DNA of 64,000 bases from Paragordius varius (Eukaryota > Nematomorpha): positions 1,178,001 to 1,242,000 of the forward strand of contig OZ176053.1 in NCBI GenBank assembly GCA_964247055.1. The letters run 5' to 3'. Of the stretch, positions 25,540-37,668 are shown in pieces. Each line of letters opens with the position of its first letter. The first letter of the stretch is position 1. A program made the translations under genes and the position numbers. The notes beneath the pieces were generated by a model. The model worked only from the letters and a program-made list of their open reading frames with translations. It did not search any database and had not been told where the DNA came from.

Positions 25540-27525
25540 TTAAGATGAAGAACCATTCAGCTGTGACGTTATTTCTTGACCCTAAATAAGAAAAAAAATG
25601 GAGTTTTTCAAATTTTTAATTCGGAAAATTCCGTAACATTCATTATATGAGCAAGTGTATACCTGCAAATTTCGATGTTTCAAACTTTGAAATTGGATAG
25701 AATTGGTAAGAGATGGTGATTTGGTTCCTCCTTTAAACATGTTTTGAATGCGATACACAAAAGTTTCCAGGACTTTCTTGAGAGGTGGAATGTGTTTGAG
25801 CAATGTTGAGTCCTTTTTCGTCTAATTTACAAAATAGCACAGGAATTAAATATACTAACCTCGCTAGATGTACTTTAATAATTCGGAAAATTGACATAAC
25901 AATGATATTTTATGTTAATTCTTAACGACCGATTCTTTGGTTTTATATAACGCTTACTTTACAATGTGTGATGACCATGTGCAAATATCGTGTAATCTCT
26001 TGCATTCCCCTTATTATAGCTTGAATTTGAGACCGTATATCATCAGCCAACTCGCCAGAGTCCCCAAAACACTGAAGAATGTAATGTAATTCTGGCATCA
26101 ACTTAACGTAAAAGTTTTCCACAAATTGGCGTCCAGTGCGGATTGTATGTAATATGTAATGCTTATCGGGAAAGTGTTTACAAATGCGTATGAGTGTGAG
26201 AAATAATTTGCACAAAACTGCCGTTGATTGCAAAAATGTTTGAGGATATTGCAATGTTTGAGCATTCAATTGAGATTCTGACTCCTCTGACCCTGCCTGG
26301 AGAGAAGCATGAAAACCATGGTTTGAAACTTTAGTTTTATGTCCATAGAGATTGACAAGATTCCGGGCCAGACCGATACATTCTTTCAATAGCACGTCAA
26401 AATAAACGGGAAAGTAGTGCCTGTTAACATAAAAAATTTTGTGGTAATTATGCGATATTCAAAAAACAAACTTTCAGGGAACATTTATTTTGACAACTCA
26501 AAATTTAATATGAAAATATAAATGATTACGGAATCATGGATGGATAGATGACAATATCTTGCGAACAAGTTGCATGTTTAGTAGTTTGAGAGATATTTTC
26601 TTTAATCGATGATTTATTTAACATATCTTGCATTTAAATGTTGATTAATTCATCAAGCACTTCCAGGGGTTCATTCGTAACAAATTTTAACCTAAATATA
26701 TAAATCATCTCAAAAATATTGAAAAATTTCATTGTTTGAATAAACTAACGGGCTCTTGAATATTTTTAATTAATTAACTAATAAATAAATATAAACGTTG
26801 ATATTGCCGGAAGAACTGATCGAATCTGAAAATGCTTTTTCGAAATTTAGCTCAGCCACTCACCATATATAAAAAAATGTTATCATTAATACCGTATTTG
26901 TAGTGATATAAATATTTGATTGAATAGCAAAAATCCCAGAATAATTAATGCCAAAATATTAAAGGTTAAAAGCGCCAAATTGTATATAAAATATTTTATC
27001 AATCTTTTAGTTAGCTTGTAATCTATGTGCACATTGTTCTGGTACCCTTTTAAATAGTGTTGAACCAAATAGCCATGTATGGATATATATGTACGATAAA
27101 ATAAGATTTACTTTAAAAGTTTAACCAACGAAGCTTCAAACATCGGTTTCGATCCGGTCGGAAAATAAAATTTTACGTAATTTTTTGTTTCAAATCGTTC
27201 ATTAACTTGTTCGGCAGAGTTGATTAATTGGGTAGAATGAGAATAAGGAATGGCGTCTTTTGTCATTTGGTTTCGCAGCAAATAATTTTGCTGCAAACTC
27301 ACGTTTATAAGTGTGGAAAATGATTGTGTTGTTAAGTTTGAGTTTTCCCGATGATCTTTAAAATAACAAATTAATTATGATAAAAAACAACAATATAGAC
27401 AGTAATTAATATACTACCTGATAGCTCAAACAAATCATAGAGAAAAGTGAGCACACATTCAGAAAATAGGAGAGATTTCGAATTTTGGATCAAATTGCCA
27501 AAGAATTTGTATGTCACTTCTCGCC

Positions 27526-27563
<38 letters not shown>

Positions 27564-30500
27564 CAGTAAAAACTTATACCAAAACGTAAAAATATAAAGA
27601 CAAATATTTTTTTTCAAAAAAAACAACCATATACTTTTAAAACCATATTTATTTACAATCCTAAACTACATTATTGATTGTGCTACCAATTTACATTTCC
27701 ATCTTATATATTTTGCAGTTTTATATTTAATAAAATTAAGATTAAAAAATATGGTTGTTTTTATATTTTTACGTTTTGTCCGTACAATATCAATTTTTAC
27801 TGTATATATGCACATACTTGTTTATAGAGATATCAAGTTGAAATTCATCAATACTTTTAATGCCATTCCATAAACTTTTCAATATTGATGTGTTTTCTTC
27901 AGTCAACGATAAGTGCTTGTTAATAAGTGCCATACATTTTACAATGTTGAGATTAATGTTGTAAGTAATGATTGATTCTTCCTAAAAATTATTAAAATAT
28001 TAGGATAACTTCTTGCAAAGACCCTTCAGCAAAATTAAAATTTATAAAATAAATGGAAAATTTTTATTTTTAGTATTAGTTTTGGCTTGCAAATTAAAAA
28101 ACAACTGTTTTTCAAAAATTATTTTTTATAATCCAAATTTAATTGTTAAATAACAACTTTGTTATTCATTATTAAAAAATTCGTTTTTGATACTCAGAAT
28201 TATATAATCATGGAAACCTCTGTCATTTCCGCGACCATAGATTTCTGCAATCGCCCAATAAAATTGGCGCAAACATTCTCCTCTGACCACTGACTTAATA
28301 GGGTTTTGCATTTTGATTGGTGGGATTCATTGGATGAGTTTTGTATTAATTTGAGTTTTTTCTGTTCCTGACTAAGGAAAAGATTTCCCTTTGTGGCAAT
28401 GTTGGGTAATGTCATTTCCAACATATGGAGATATTCATTCAAGAGATAATCGAAATGTTTACAATCCAAGTCCTAACATAAATTTATATTAAACTAAAAC
28501 TTTAAAAGAGTTAAAATAATTTTAAATAAAAATATATCTATCGTACCAGATCTGTTGAAAATAGTTCCTTAAACACAAAAATTTCGAAAGGGCGACTTAG
28601 TTTTCGCAAACTTTTTCGAAGTTGTTCTTTGGCAAGATTATGATTCGCGCCCTTTTTATCCAGAGAACTATCATGGTTCATTCTATGTTAAGAAAAAAAA
28701 TTAAAAGTAAATGTATATTACAGGGTTCATGTCAAAAGTCAATACTTTCTCAATTTATTGTTTAATTTTTTGGACTTTAATTGTTTTTTTCGTTTGGATT
28801 CTTTCGTACTTTCTGCATCTTTCTCATGAGTTGTAGAATTAGCATCAATTAGGTGCAAATAATTTGTAATGTTTAATAAGGGAGTATTCTCGCCGTTATT
28901 TTCCTTCTCTATGGTGTGTGAATGCAAAGGAAACAGTATTAAATAGTTTTAAACGCGTAAAAAATAAATGATTACTTGAGTTAACATATTTTCCTGAGAT
29001 TTTATGGCTACTTTCGCATTCTAATAATTGGAGATAATCTCTAAAAGTGTGAAACAACCCATTTTTATTACCATGATTGTTGTGATTAAAATTGTTTGTT
29101 AACGATAATTTTTTATGCGCAGGAGGCAAAGTTATGCTGTTAAGAATTTCACAATGAACTTTTTCCAACGAATAAAAGGTGGGATAGAGTTCAAGTTGAT
29201 CTGAATATTCTTACAAAAGAAATCATAAAAATATGAATCAAACTTTACAGTAAAAACCGAAATTATACGGACAAAACTTAAAAATATAAAGACAAATATT
29301 TCATTACTAAAAGACAACCATACTTTTTAAAACTTAATTTTTCTAAATATAACGTCTTGTTTCAAACTATAAGTATGAGATAACGATGTTTATTGATAAC
29401 ACAACCCATTATAAAATTTGGAATTTAAAACAACCAGATATATTAAAATAGTTTAATTTAAGAAGCATGGTTAGAAAAAAATGTTTGTCTTTATATTTTT
29501 ACGTTTTGTCCGTATAATTTCAATTTTTATTGTATTTAGTAAATACCACTACACAATCTACCATTTAAATCTATAAATGTGTTAATATATATTTGAATAA
29601 ACTACCGATAGTTATATCCAAAAAATTAACCAAATCTAGGAAAGATTGAAATTATCTTAATCATTGCTGCAAATATTCCCGTAAAATATAGTACTTTGAA
29701 GAGCATTTATGATGTATTCTTCAATTTCCATTAGAGTGCCTAATCTTTCGATCAAAACTTGTTTGAGCTTTAAGTGTATGGATAAATGACAACAACCATT
29801 AATAATCTAACGTTAAAGAAAGTGTAAAAAACCTCTCGATACCAATCGGAAGCGATTTGCAAGAAACTCAAACAACATTGAATTCCTTCCAAATTATTTT
29901 TTATTTCCTTTCTATTTTCAATGCCAGTTTGTGAAATATCAAAAGTTGTTCCCTCCTCGTCACACAGTGTAGGTCCAACTTTATAGGACAAATTACAATA
30001 TTTAAATAAATTAGAAAGCGGTAAAAAGATATAAATACCCACCATCATTCAATGTTTGCTCTTGAGATATTATTTCAAAAATATGTTGTAATTCAGTATC
30101 AACAATTGATTTAAAAGACACCCCTAACCCTAAAAAGGGTAATATTACATCCAGTCGATTTGCCTTCAATGCTAAAAACAAAAACAAACGAATGAAACAG
30201 GCATATATATATGAATATTAAAATGCAAACAAACCATACTTCCATATGCCGCGGAATAAATAAATAGGTTCCAAATTTATAAAGGTATCTGTAGGATCTT
30301 GAAAACTATTATTGCTTATATTTTTAGGTGTCGTCGGGCTAAAGTTTATGGTCATATTTGAAATATCTGGGTTAAGCAAAGGCGTTTTATTAGGTTTTTC
30401 CTTATTTTTTTCAGTCATTTCTCTCAAGGCTTCCTCCAAAACCTTCCTATGACGGGGTTTCAATTCAAACAACAATAAATTATTATTTTCAGTTTGTGAT

Positions 30501-33500
30501 GATTGTGACATTATTAAGTATTTAGCCAATAAATTGTTGAACCATTCTAGTAAGAAAAAAGAGTTAAATTTTTCATTTGTGGTCAGAATGTCTAAAATAA
30601 GTATTTTGTGGATGTTTGAGAGAGAATCCGTGCCCATCAAATTGGATAAAAATCTGAAGCATTCCATAGAAGCGATGTTTTGCTTTGCATCCATTTTCTC
30701 ACTTAAATAAAATAGTTTGCGTTTAAAAAATCATTTTTTAAATTTACAATTCACTATAACTAATACTTTTGGGAGAGGGAATCGTTAACATATAAATAAG
30801 CCGCTTGTATTAAGGCATAGAGCGTAAAACAACACGAGTTTCCATAACTGTTATTGTTGCCATTTAATAAAGCCAATTTGCAAGATTTCGTATTATTAGT
30901 TTCAGTTGGATTTAAATTTTCTGTTAGAACGATATCGTCAGAACAAAGTTGAGTTATATTAAGATTAAGGGCCTGGCCTAAAAAATCAAATTGTCGCATA
31001 AATTGGGACAGAGGATGTAATTTTGAAAGTTTTGGTGGATGGCAAAGACATTTAAGAAGTGTGAAGAGATGTGGATACATTGATAGGGGTAGTTTGACAG
31101 ATATATCTATAACTTTCTAGTAAGAAAAACAAAAAGAAGAAATTAGAAATATAAGAGAAGAATATCGAAAACTAACTACGAAACCTGTCTATAATCTTGT
31201 AGTAATGAGCCATCTTCTGAAGAATCAAATAGATTGTCCATTAAATGAGTATTGAGCCTATTATTATGATCACAACAAGGTGGAATGGTGAATGAGATTA
31301 AATGCGTTAGCAATCCAAGTAGGTGATATGTTGAATCAATGCTCTTCGTGCAAGTAATTGCCTCAAATAAGGCCAGTAAACATTTCTACGAACGGTCATT
31401 AATCAAAATAAATAATATTTAAGCCAAATCGAAAAAGTATATACCATTTACAGTTCAAATTGACCCTTGAACAATTCAAATTCACCCTAAAAATAAATTA
31501 TGTGTTTTCGAACTAATATAACTCTTTATTAATATGAAATATATCTTTATGACATAGTTTATTATTTTTTCAGTATTATTTTAATTTAATACAAAATTTT
31601 TATTTTTTAAAAATATATAAAAATATTGGTAATTTTTTATCTTAAAAAACATATATTTTAGTTAGGGGTGAATTTGAATTGTTCAAGGGTGAATTTGAAT
31701 CGTTTAAAGGTGAATTTGAATTGTAAATGGTATATATATGTTAACTTGTTTGATAATATTGGCTACATCTTTGGCTTGCATAATGCTCACATAAAAATAT
31801 ACTCCAAAGTTCCCATCGAAATTGCTAACATTTTCATTTTCCATTTCCCTGTGATGAGTCGAACTGGGTTTGCTTTTTTTACCTATAAAATTAAATGTAA
31901 TAAAAAGAAATTAGTAAGCAATTATTAATCATGCCGAATAAAAACAATATCAATCATATAAATAGGACCTAGAATAACAATATTTAAAAATATTTTAAAC
32001 ATCATATGTATAAAAAAATAATTAGTGGAGACTTTCTTACTATTTAAATAAATTTGTCTGGCTAATAGTTCGGTCGAATCTAAAAATCGTTCCAAAAGAT
32101 TGGGGAAAAATTGGAAAAAATCATTCCATAAAGTTGTTTTAAAGACATTTTTTCCTACTGAGTTGTTCTTTATATTTTGTTCAGTTTGATCACTTTGTAA
32201 AGATTTGATATTCTCAGCCGGTTTTAATCCAGCCTCCTGGGCCAACACTAAAATAAGCAAGTCCAAAATCTGTTTTCCACGAATCGCAAAAATTAAAATT
32301 AGTCTTTTAGTTCTTTCTTGACTCAAAAAATATAATATAAATTACATGTAGAGACGATGAGGGAGAGCTTGTATAAACGTGAGCACTTTTTTGCATTATA
32401 AAGCGTCCAACATTGATTGAAGTTTTAAACAAATTCAAAAATGTTTCTGCGATTCGGACAAAACTAAAAATCATTTTAAAGTTATTAATGAAATAAAGTA
32501 TTGTAATTTAAGACAAACCATTTATTACGCATATTAAGATTTTGTTCATCATTGTTTGATGTCATAATAAATATTCTTTTATTTTCGGCACACAGAGCTT
32601 GGTAAAATTGATTGTAGATTCGTTCTATTCGGTTAATTGTTTCAATTGGGATTTCAAAAGAAGTTTCATTGTTTTTGCCATCTTTAGAAGAGGAGACATT
32701 AACACTTTTGAGTGATTGATTTTTAAGATATGACAACACATATTGTGTAATTAAGTTTAGGGCTAAAGTATGTTCATTTTCCGTCAAATTCAGTTGAGGA
32801 ATAATTTTGATCAAAGAGGTTAAAATCTTATTTTCTAACAAATTCTTAACTTTTTGTGACAAATCAGATTGAGGAGATTCGTTGGTTTCGATATTATTTG
32901 AAGTTATTTGCGCTTCAAACGTTGAAAGACACAAAATTAATTGTTCAACAAGATCAAGGCTATATATCTCACCCATACTTTCAAATATTAAACTACTATA
33001 AAAGGTAATTACATACCCAATATTTTCTATAATAAGTAAGGCCGTTTCATTTCTGTTTAAGATTTCGGGTAAAATTAATAAAAAATCTTTTTGTAAAATA
33101 GGATCAAAGTGCTGAAAATTGGCAAACAAAATTGATACAAATTTCTGCGGATAAACGATATTATAAAACTTGTTCATCATATATAATATTTGTATTACGA
33201 ATAGCATTGATTAGATTAGCATGTCCCTGTTTTGAAGCGTGAGAAATGATATACCGTAGAAGAATCGGTTGAAATTTGAAATTACCTAAACGTATGGATG
33301 CGATCGAATGCATAGTTTCTCTATAAATTAAAACTTAAAATACTCATTCCCAAAAACAATCGGGTTAAACAATTTATTAAATTGAGATGCAACAAAAGTT
33401 TCCGCTTCCTCGGCTAACTTATTATCAGTGAAATCGTAAGTGTCCAATATTTCAATGAAATTTTCAATGTTCCCTTATATATAATATTATCCAAAAAACC

Positions 33501-33611
33501 TCTAATTATACGCGGTTCAGATAAGTCAAAATAGTGCTTGAAAAACTTTTCTACAGAATTCTCCGAATAAGTCCCTTTGACTGATGATGATGTTTTCGTA
33601 AATCTCACCAT
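25540..33611 (-). CDS. FANCD2: FANCD2 (Fanconi anaemia D2), copy 1, with an in-frame stop
   Basis: FANCD2 forms a DNA clamp with FANCI and is monoubiquitinated at interstrand crosslinks. I trace about 28 exons, roughly 1,690 codons (human 1,451). First exons: 33,611-33,500; 33,473-33,344; 33,320-33,170; 33,144-33,017; 32,995-32,519. Matches to the human protein include LLILPEILNRNE, DWYREVFYTFF, RPFEIFVFKELF, HYFPVYFDVLLKEC, RTGRQFVEN, LKHIPPLKKVLETFVYR and a last exon reading GQEITSQ (human GEEIKSQ). Seven introns are only 19-28 nt; the others are ~55-430 nt and some hold MITEs. The ubiquitin lysine may lie near VKLPLS, tentatively. A TAA at 26,634-26,636 replaces the CAA of copy 2 and removes about 270 C-terminal codons, so this copy is probably impaired. 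The exon near 27,046 is uncertain. Confidence 0.88.
26634..26636 (-). other. premature stop codon in FANCD2 copy 1
   Basis: In the exon spanning 26,691-26,530, copy 1 reads ...ELINI-stop while copy 2 reads ...ELINIQMQDML (CAA at 51,792-51,794). The frame is fixed by the next exon: the junction gives SMIP then HYFPVYFDV, which aligns with human FANCD2. One C-to-T change explains it. Confidence 0.8.
27564..27802. mobile_element. MITE-A in a FANCD2 copy 1 intron
   Basis: The ends are CAGTAAAAAC and the inverse TTTTTACTG, with flanking TA. It sits inside the intron at 27,817-27,525 and makes up most of that intron. The counterpart in copy 2 is at 52,701-52,973, so it was present before the duplication. 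Confidence 0.85.
29248..29532. mobile_element. MITE-A in a FANCD2 copy 1 intron
   Basis: Starts CAGTAAAAACCGAAATTATA and ends in the inverse repeat ttttacgttttgtccgtata then ATTG, flanked by TA. It lies in the 430-nt intron 29,630-29,201. The counterpart at 54,437-54,722 is almost identical, so it predates the duplication. Confidence 0.88.
29667..29694 (-). other. 28-nt FANCD2 intron
   Basis: Begins gtact and ends tgcag. Its removal joins ...IEEYIINALQ to MIKIISIFPRF in one frame (phase 1), aligning with the human KHIVELQIILEKYL region. The copy 2 counterpart at 54,856-54,883 is also 28 nt. Confidence 0.75.
31440..31734. mobile_element. MITE-B in a FANCD2 copy 1 intron
   Basis: Bounded by TATACCATTT and AAATGGTATA, with two ~21-bp 'ttcaaattcaccc' units at the left and three inverse units at the right. 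It lies in the intron 31,745-31,386 and accounts for nearly all of it. The copy 2 counterpart is at 56,605-56,899. Confidence 0.88.
32322..33499 (-). other. cluster of six ultra-short FANCD2 introns
   Basis: All start gt and end ag on the minus strand: 33,474-33,499 (26 nt, phase 1), 33,321-33,343 (23 nt, phase 2), 33,145-33,169 (25 nt, phase 0), 32,996-33,016 (21 nt, phase 2), 32,368-32,386 (19 nt, phase 1) and 32,322-32,345 (24 nt, phase 2). Without splicing, the frame closes or shifts at most of them. In copy 2 the second is 22 nt (58,490-58,511) and the fourth 20 nt (58,166-58,185), yet both copies join in frame once they are removed. That is what introns, not coding insertions, would allow. 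The 19-nt case is the least certain. Confidence 0.85.
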
Positions 33612-34178
33612 AAGAATTTAAACGATGTGGGATTATTTCATGTGTTTTTGTGGGCTTAAAAAATTACTTATCAAGACGATCTTGACCGAATCGCCTGATT
33701 TTTCATGAATAAATAATCATAATCAGAGATGGTTTAAATGAACTTGTGCGATCCATGTGCAAAATTTTAAATATATCATATTTGTTGCAGGGATTACATT
33801 TTAGCGCATGTATATAAAATAAATTAAACTATTCCAGCAATTCCGCTGATTAAATAGTTAAAGAGAGCATATAATAAGGAATTGAGCTGACAAATAAAAA
33901 CAGAATTAATTAAAAGGAAAATCTAAAGACACGCCTAGCTGTCCATAAAATTGTTAGTTTCTGTAATTTGCAATTTGAAACACCAGAGTACATATATGGA
34001 TGTAACGGGTAATTTCATTTCCTATGATTGCAATCAGAAAAAAATTTATATGATAGGCTGTTTGAAACAACAAATTCGAAGGCTCTAGGCCTTTTTCTCC
34101 TATGGCAACCAGGGATCGGGACATGTGAATCAATACTACCAACCAAGAATTGTTACGTGATAGCGAATCGAAGGGATC
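33612..34178. other. FANCD2 5' flank
   Basis: AT-rich sequence between the FANCD2 start and the GC-rich island. The corresponding region of copy 2 is more diverged than the exons or the island. No promoter element can be named. Confidence 0.4.
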
Positions 34179-34471
34179 TTTTACGAGGTAAATGTATTTT
34201 TTAGGTGTAATGGGATAAACTCCGCGGGAAAAGCGTACATTGCGGAATCCAGAAGCCGTGGACAGATCAAATGCTGGGGATTTGGGACTGGACGATTGAT
34301 GGAGCGACACAGGAAGAGGAACCTACTAATTACGAGGTAATCTTAATTTTTAGGTCTGGGTCGACTTTGGCACATTGGGAGGAGGGATCTGTTGGGATTG
34401 GGCTCTTAGGAACGCCCAGATGGGGAGAAGGCAAATCGTGCCTGGAGCGGATGGATGGCAAGACGCAATAA
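34179..34471 (+). other. GC-rich conserved island, possible gene with 17-nt introns (copy A)
   Basis: About 50% GC in an AT-rich region and essentially identical to 59,338-59,630. The motif ttacgaggtaa(6-7 nt)tttttaggt occurs twice. Read as introns, these are gt...ag intervals of 17 nt at 34,188-34,204 and 34,337-34,353. Removing them joins two open segments (CNGINSAGKAYIAESRSRGQ and SGSTLAHWEEGSVGIGLLG) in one phase-2 frame to TAA at 34,469. No start codon or family is evident. A minus-strand frame over 33,954-34,310 is an alternative but is not kept in copy 2. A non-coding RNA or regulatory island is equally possible. Confidence 0.35.
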
Positions 34472-34499
34472 AGGATCTCATTCGGGATGATTGCACAAC

Positions 34500-34703
34500 A
34501 AACTCTCATTATCCTTGTGGAGAGTTTTTGGGCGAACAGGCTCTCTAATGGGAGGAATAAATCCTCTCCTTCACAAGGGTGGGAAAATAATCTCTTATTA
34601 TTTGGAAGGAGTTGTTTTCCTAACTTGTGTGAAGGAGGAGGATTTATTTGTCCCATTAAAGAGTCTTTTGCCCAAATACTCTCCACAAGTATAATGAGAG
34701 TTT
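34500..34703. repeat. foldback palindrome (copy A)
   Basis: Two ~92-base arms, mostly complementary, with only ~20 bases between. The left arm begins aaactctcattatccttgtg and the right arm ends caagtataatgagagttt. Transcribed, it would give a long hairpin. No open frame is credible. It may be a foldback MITE, though no target duplication was found. Confidence 0.8.
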
Positions 34704-34715
34704 GAGTCAGGCCCC

Positions 34716-34778
34716 TAAGTCCAAAATTTTAATTTGAGCACTCTTACTCCCGGACGCTCAAAAAAAAATTTGGACTTA
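34716..34778. repeat. short inverted repeat next to the foldback
   Basis: The arm taagtccaaaattttaattt...gagc is mirrored by gctc...aaatttggactta around a 16-base loop. A run of G (9-12, longer in copy 2) follows near 34,808. Confidence 0.65.
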
Positions 34779-35379
34779 GAATATTTTTTAATTTTTTTTT
34801 CGCCCTTGGGGGGGGGGTTATATATATTTATTGATATTTTTTAATTTTTTTTCAATAAAAAACATATTTAGACAACATTTATTGAATAATTTATATAAAA
34901 AATATTAATTTTCCGTGATATATTTATTCTTGTCTGGTTAGGTTATTCTTATTTTTCTGTCCATTTGTTGTTTATAAATTATCAAAATGATTCTTGATTT
35001 CTGTCGATTGGTTGTATTTGTTTATAGAATATCGTAACTAATGTTTGATCGTATTTTCTGATCTATAAAATATTAATAGATAAAATTTAATGTAATGAAT
35101 ACAAATAATTATTAAAATTTTTAAGATATTTTAGCATTTTGTTAAGAATAGCGATTATATTAATCAGCTGTTTTTGCTTGTTTTTAGCCTGATTGTGGTT
35201 CAAGTAAATCTTTATAAACCTAAAATTTAATATTATATAAATTAAAAATTACAAGTAATAATAGCGCGCTTTTATCCTTATAAATGACAAATATATTAGA
35301 TGTTTCAAATTTTATAAACAAATTTTTGTGGTTTTAATAAAATCAAGCCTTTTTATAATATAAAAAGATATGTGGGTGT
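34779..35379. other. AT-rich spacer before the satellite
   Basis: No gene seen. The same sequence occurs at about 59,940-60,470 with a ~90-base difference near 35,285-35,375. Confidence 0.5.
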
Positions 35380-37668
35380 CGGTTGAGGGCTTTTAAATAA
35401 AATTTAACTTTATAATCAAAATGATATTTTTGAGAGAGCGGTTTTTAATACTAATTTAGGTGATTTGTATCAAAGTATAGGAGTTTTTTAATAAAATTTA
35501 GCGGTTCTTAAAAAGATATGATTTTGTCATAAATTGGTGGTTCTTTAATAAATTTTAGTGGTTTTTTCAAGAAAACTGCTTTTTTCAAATAAACCTTCAC
35601 GATTTTTAACCAAAAATAGTGTTTTTTAAATAAAATAGCTATTAAAAAAATCTGGTGGTTTTTTAATCATTTGGCTGATTTTAAAAAAATATATTAAAAA
35701 ATCTTGTTTATTTTTTTATGAGAATATTGTAATAGTATTTTGGATAAGTATATATTCTCTAAACTAAAACAATTACATTATTTATGTAATTTCAAGATTA
35801 TCAAAATTTTCTTATTAAATGTACTATTTTTGAAATATTGTGAATAAGACCTAAACCAAAATATTTAAAGTTTAAAGATATCAGACGTTTTTATCCAAAT
35901 TGTGGTTTTTAAAAAGAAAATTTTAACTTAACAGTTTTTTAACAAAAAAATAGGGTTTTTTAAATAAATATTAGCTGTTTAATAAGCATATTTCAAGGTT
36001 TTTTAATCAAAGTTACCCTGTAATAAAAAATAGGTTTTATATATAAAATTAAAAAAAGATTTGTTGAGATTTATAAAATATCAGCTAATTTAAAAAGATT
36101 TAGTAATTGTTAAATATATAACGGTTTTTAAAAAGAATTGTATTGATCAATTTAGCAGTTTTTTGTAAATAATTTAGAGGTTTTATGATAGCTATTTGCA
36201 GTTTTAGAAATATTTAGCTAGGTTTCAATAATGATTAGCTATTTTTAAAAAACTCTTATTATTTAGCGGTTTTAAATAATGATTTACGGTTTTTAAAAAT
36301 AAATTAGCGGTTTTAAAAAGAATTGTGGATTTTAATAATTATTGGTGGTTAAATTTAGTGGTTTTTCAATATATAATATTTTGTTAAAAAACCTCAGCAG
36401 TTTTTTGATAAAAATTTAGTATTTCTTAGATTTGCGGTTGTTTAAAAGTTTAACGGTTTTTAATAAAAATAAAATTTATGATAAATAAAAGAATAAAAAA
36501 TTTAGCGGTTTTTATGAGAAAAATATGTATTGATATATATTAGCGGTTTATAAAACGTATTTAGAGGTTTTTATATCAATGTTACAATTGGCGTTTTAAA
36601 AGAAATATATCCTGTATTTATGTTGGTGGTTTTTCAATAAAATTTAGTGGTTCCAAAAATCTTTAATGGGTTTTTTAAATTCAAATAATCCTCTTTTTTA
36701 ATATTGTGGTTTTTAGAAAGTTTTACCAATTTTTATCTAATAATTTGTTTATTATTTGATGTTAAATCAAATAAATGAATAAAATAAAAAATAATTGATT
36801 TATTCATCACAGTTGTTCCTTTTAAAATACAAACAACAGTCAATAAAGCCACCTGTTTTTACTTAGTCAGCCGTTTAGAATCAAGTGTTTATAATTAATA
36901 CAGCCATTAAAGTTATTCTTATTTAAATGATGAAGACAGCTGTTTTAGTATATTTAATTAGATTGTTAAATCAACCGTTTTTTTCAAAAGCATGCGATTA
37001 ATAAACAGATTAATAAAACCAATGATTTAATATAACAGCTGATTAATTAAAAATCTGATTAACTAAATAGACTGATCTATTAAAAAAACTTATTAAATAA
37101 ACATGTGGTTAATAAAAACAATGATTAATAAAAAATTATAAAAGAACCTTAATATGAACACTTGGGGTTTCAAAAACCGATTAATAAAATACAAATAATA
37201 ATTACCAAATTTCAAAATAATCGATTTTCCTGATCAGATTTTGGGCAAATAACTGAGGCAACCAACAAATTCTAAATTAAAAAAATGAAAATATATATAT
37301 TAAAATAAATTTTTTTTAAAAAGGGCCAATAATGTAATTTATAAATAAAGGATTAATTTTAACTCTTTTGCAGAAAATGTTAGCAGATTTCAAAGAGTTG
37401 TTTTAAAAGAATATTAGCAGTTTTAAAAAAAATTTACTAGTTTTACAAGAATTTACCTGTTTTAAATAAAAATTAGCGCTGTTGTAGATTTTAAAAAAAA
37501 ATCTAAAAAGTTTTGCGGTTCTTTTAAATTATCCTTATTATTTTTTGAAAGTAATCGTTGTTCATATAATAAATAAATTAATAGGAGAAAATAATTGATT
37601 ACAATGGAGACAGCTGTTTTAATTAAAAATGATTTGTGTATGTCAACCGCCTTTTTATAAAACAAGTA
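35380..37668. repeat. degenerate satellite, 'gcggttttt' family
   Basis: Irregular repeats built around 'tttagcggtttttaa' with variable spacing and heavy divergence. No coding frame. A similar unit is tightly homogenised at 41,487-42,960, so this looks like the old flank of the same satellite. Duplicated at 60,480-63,300. Confidence 0.7.

Noticed and set aside
27371-27562. Minus-strand frame beginning MYIYIYIYIYIF
   Set aside because: The start is the TA microsatellite read in frame; the real FANCD2 exon begins at the acceptor at 27,525.
33954-34310. 118-residue minus-strand frame upstream of FANCD2
   Set aside because: Part looks protein-like, but in copy B the frame closes early and the sequence diverges; no start or splice link to FANCD2 was found.
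34330-34686. 118-residue minus-strand frame over the foldback
   Set aside because: It runs through the palindrome arms, matches no family and is not kept open in copy B.
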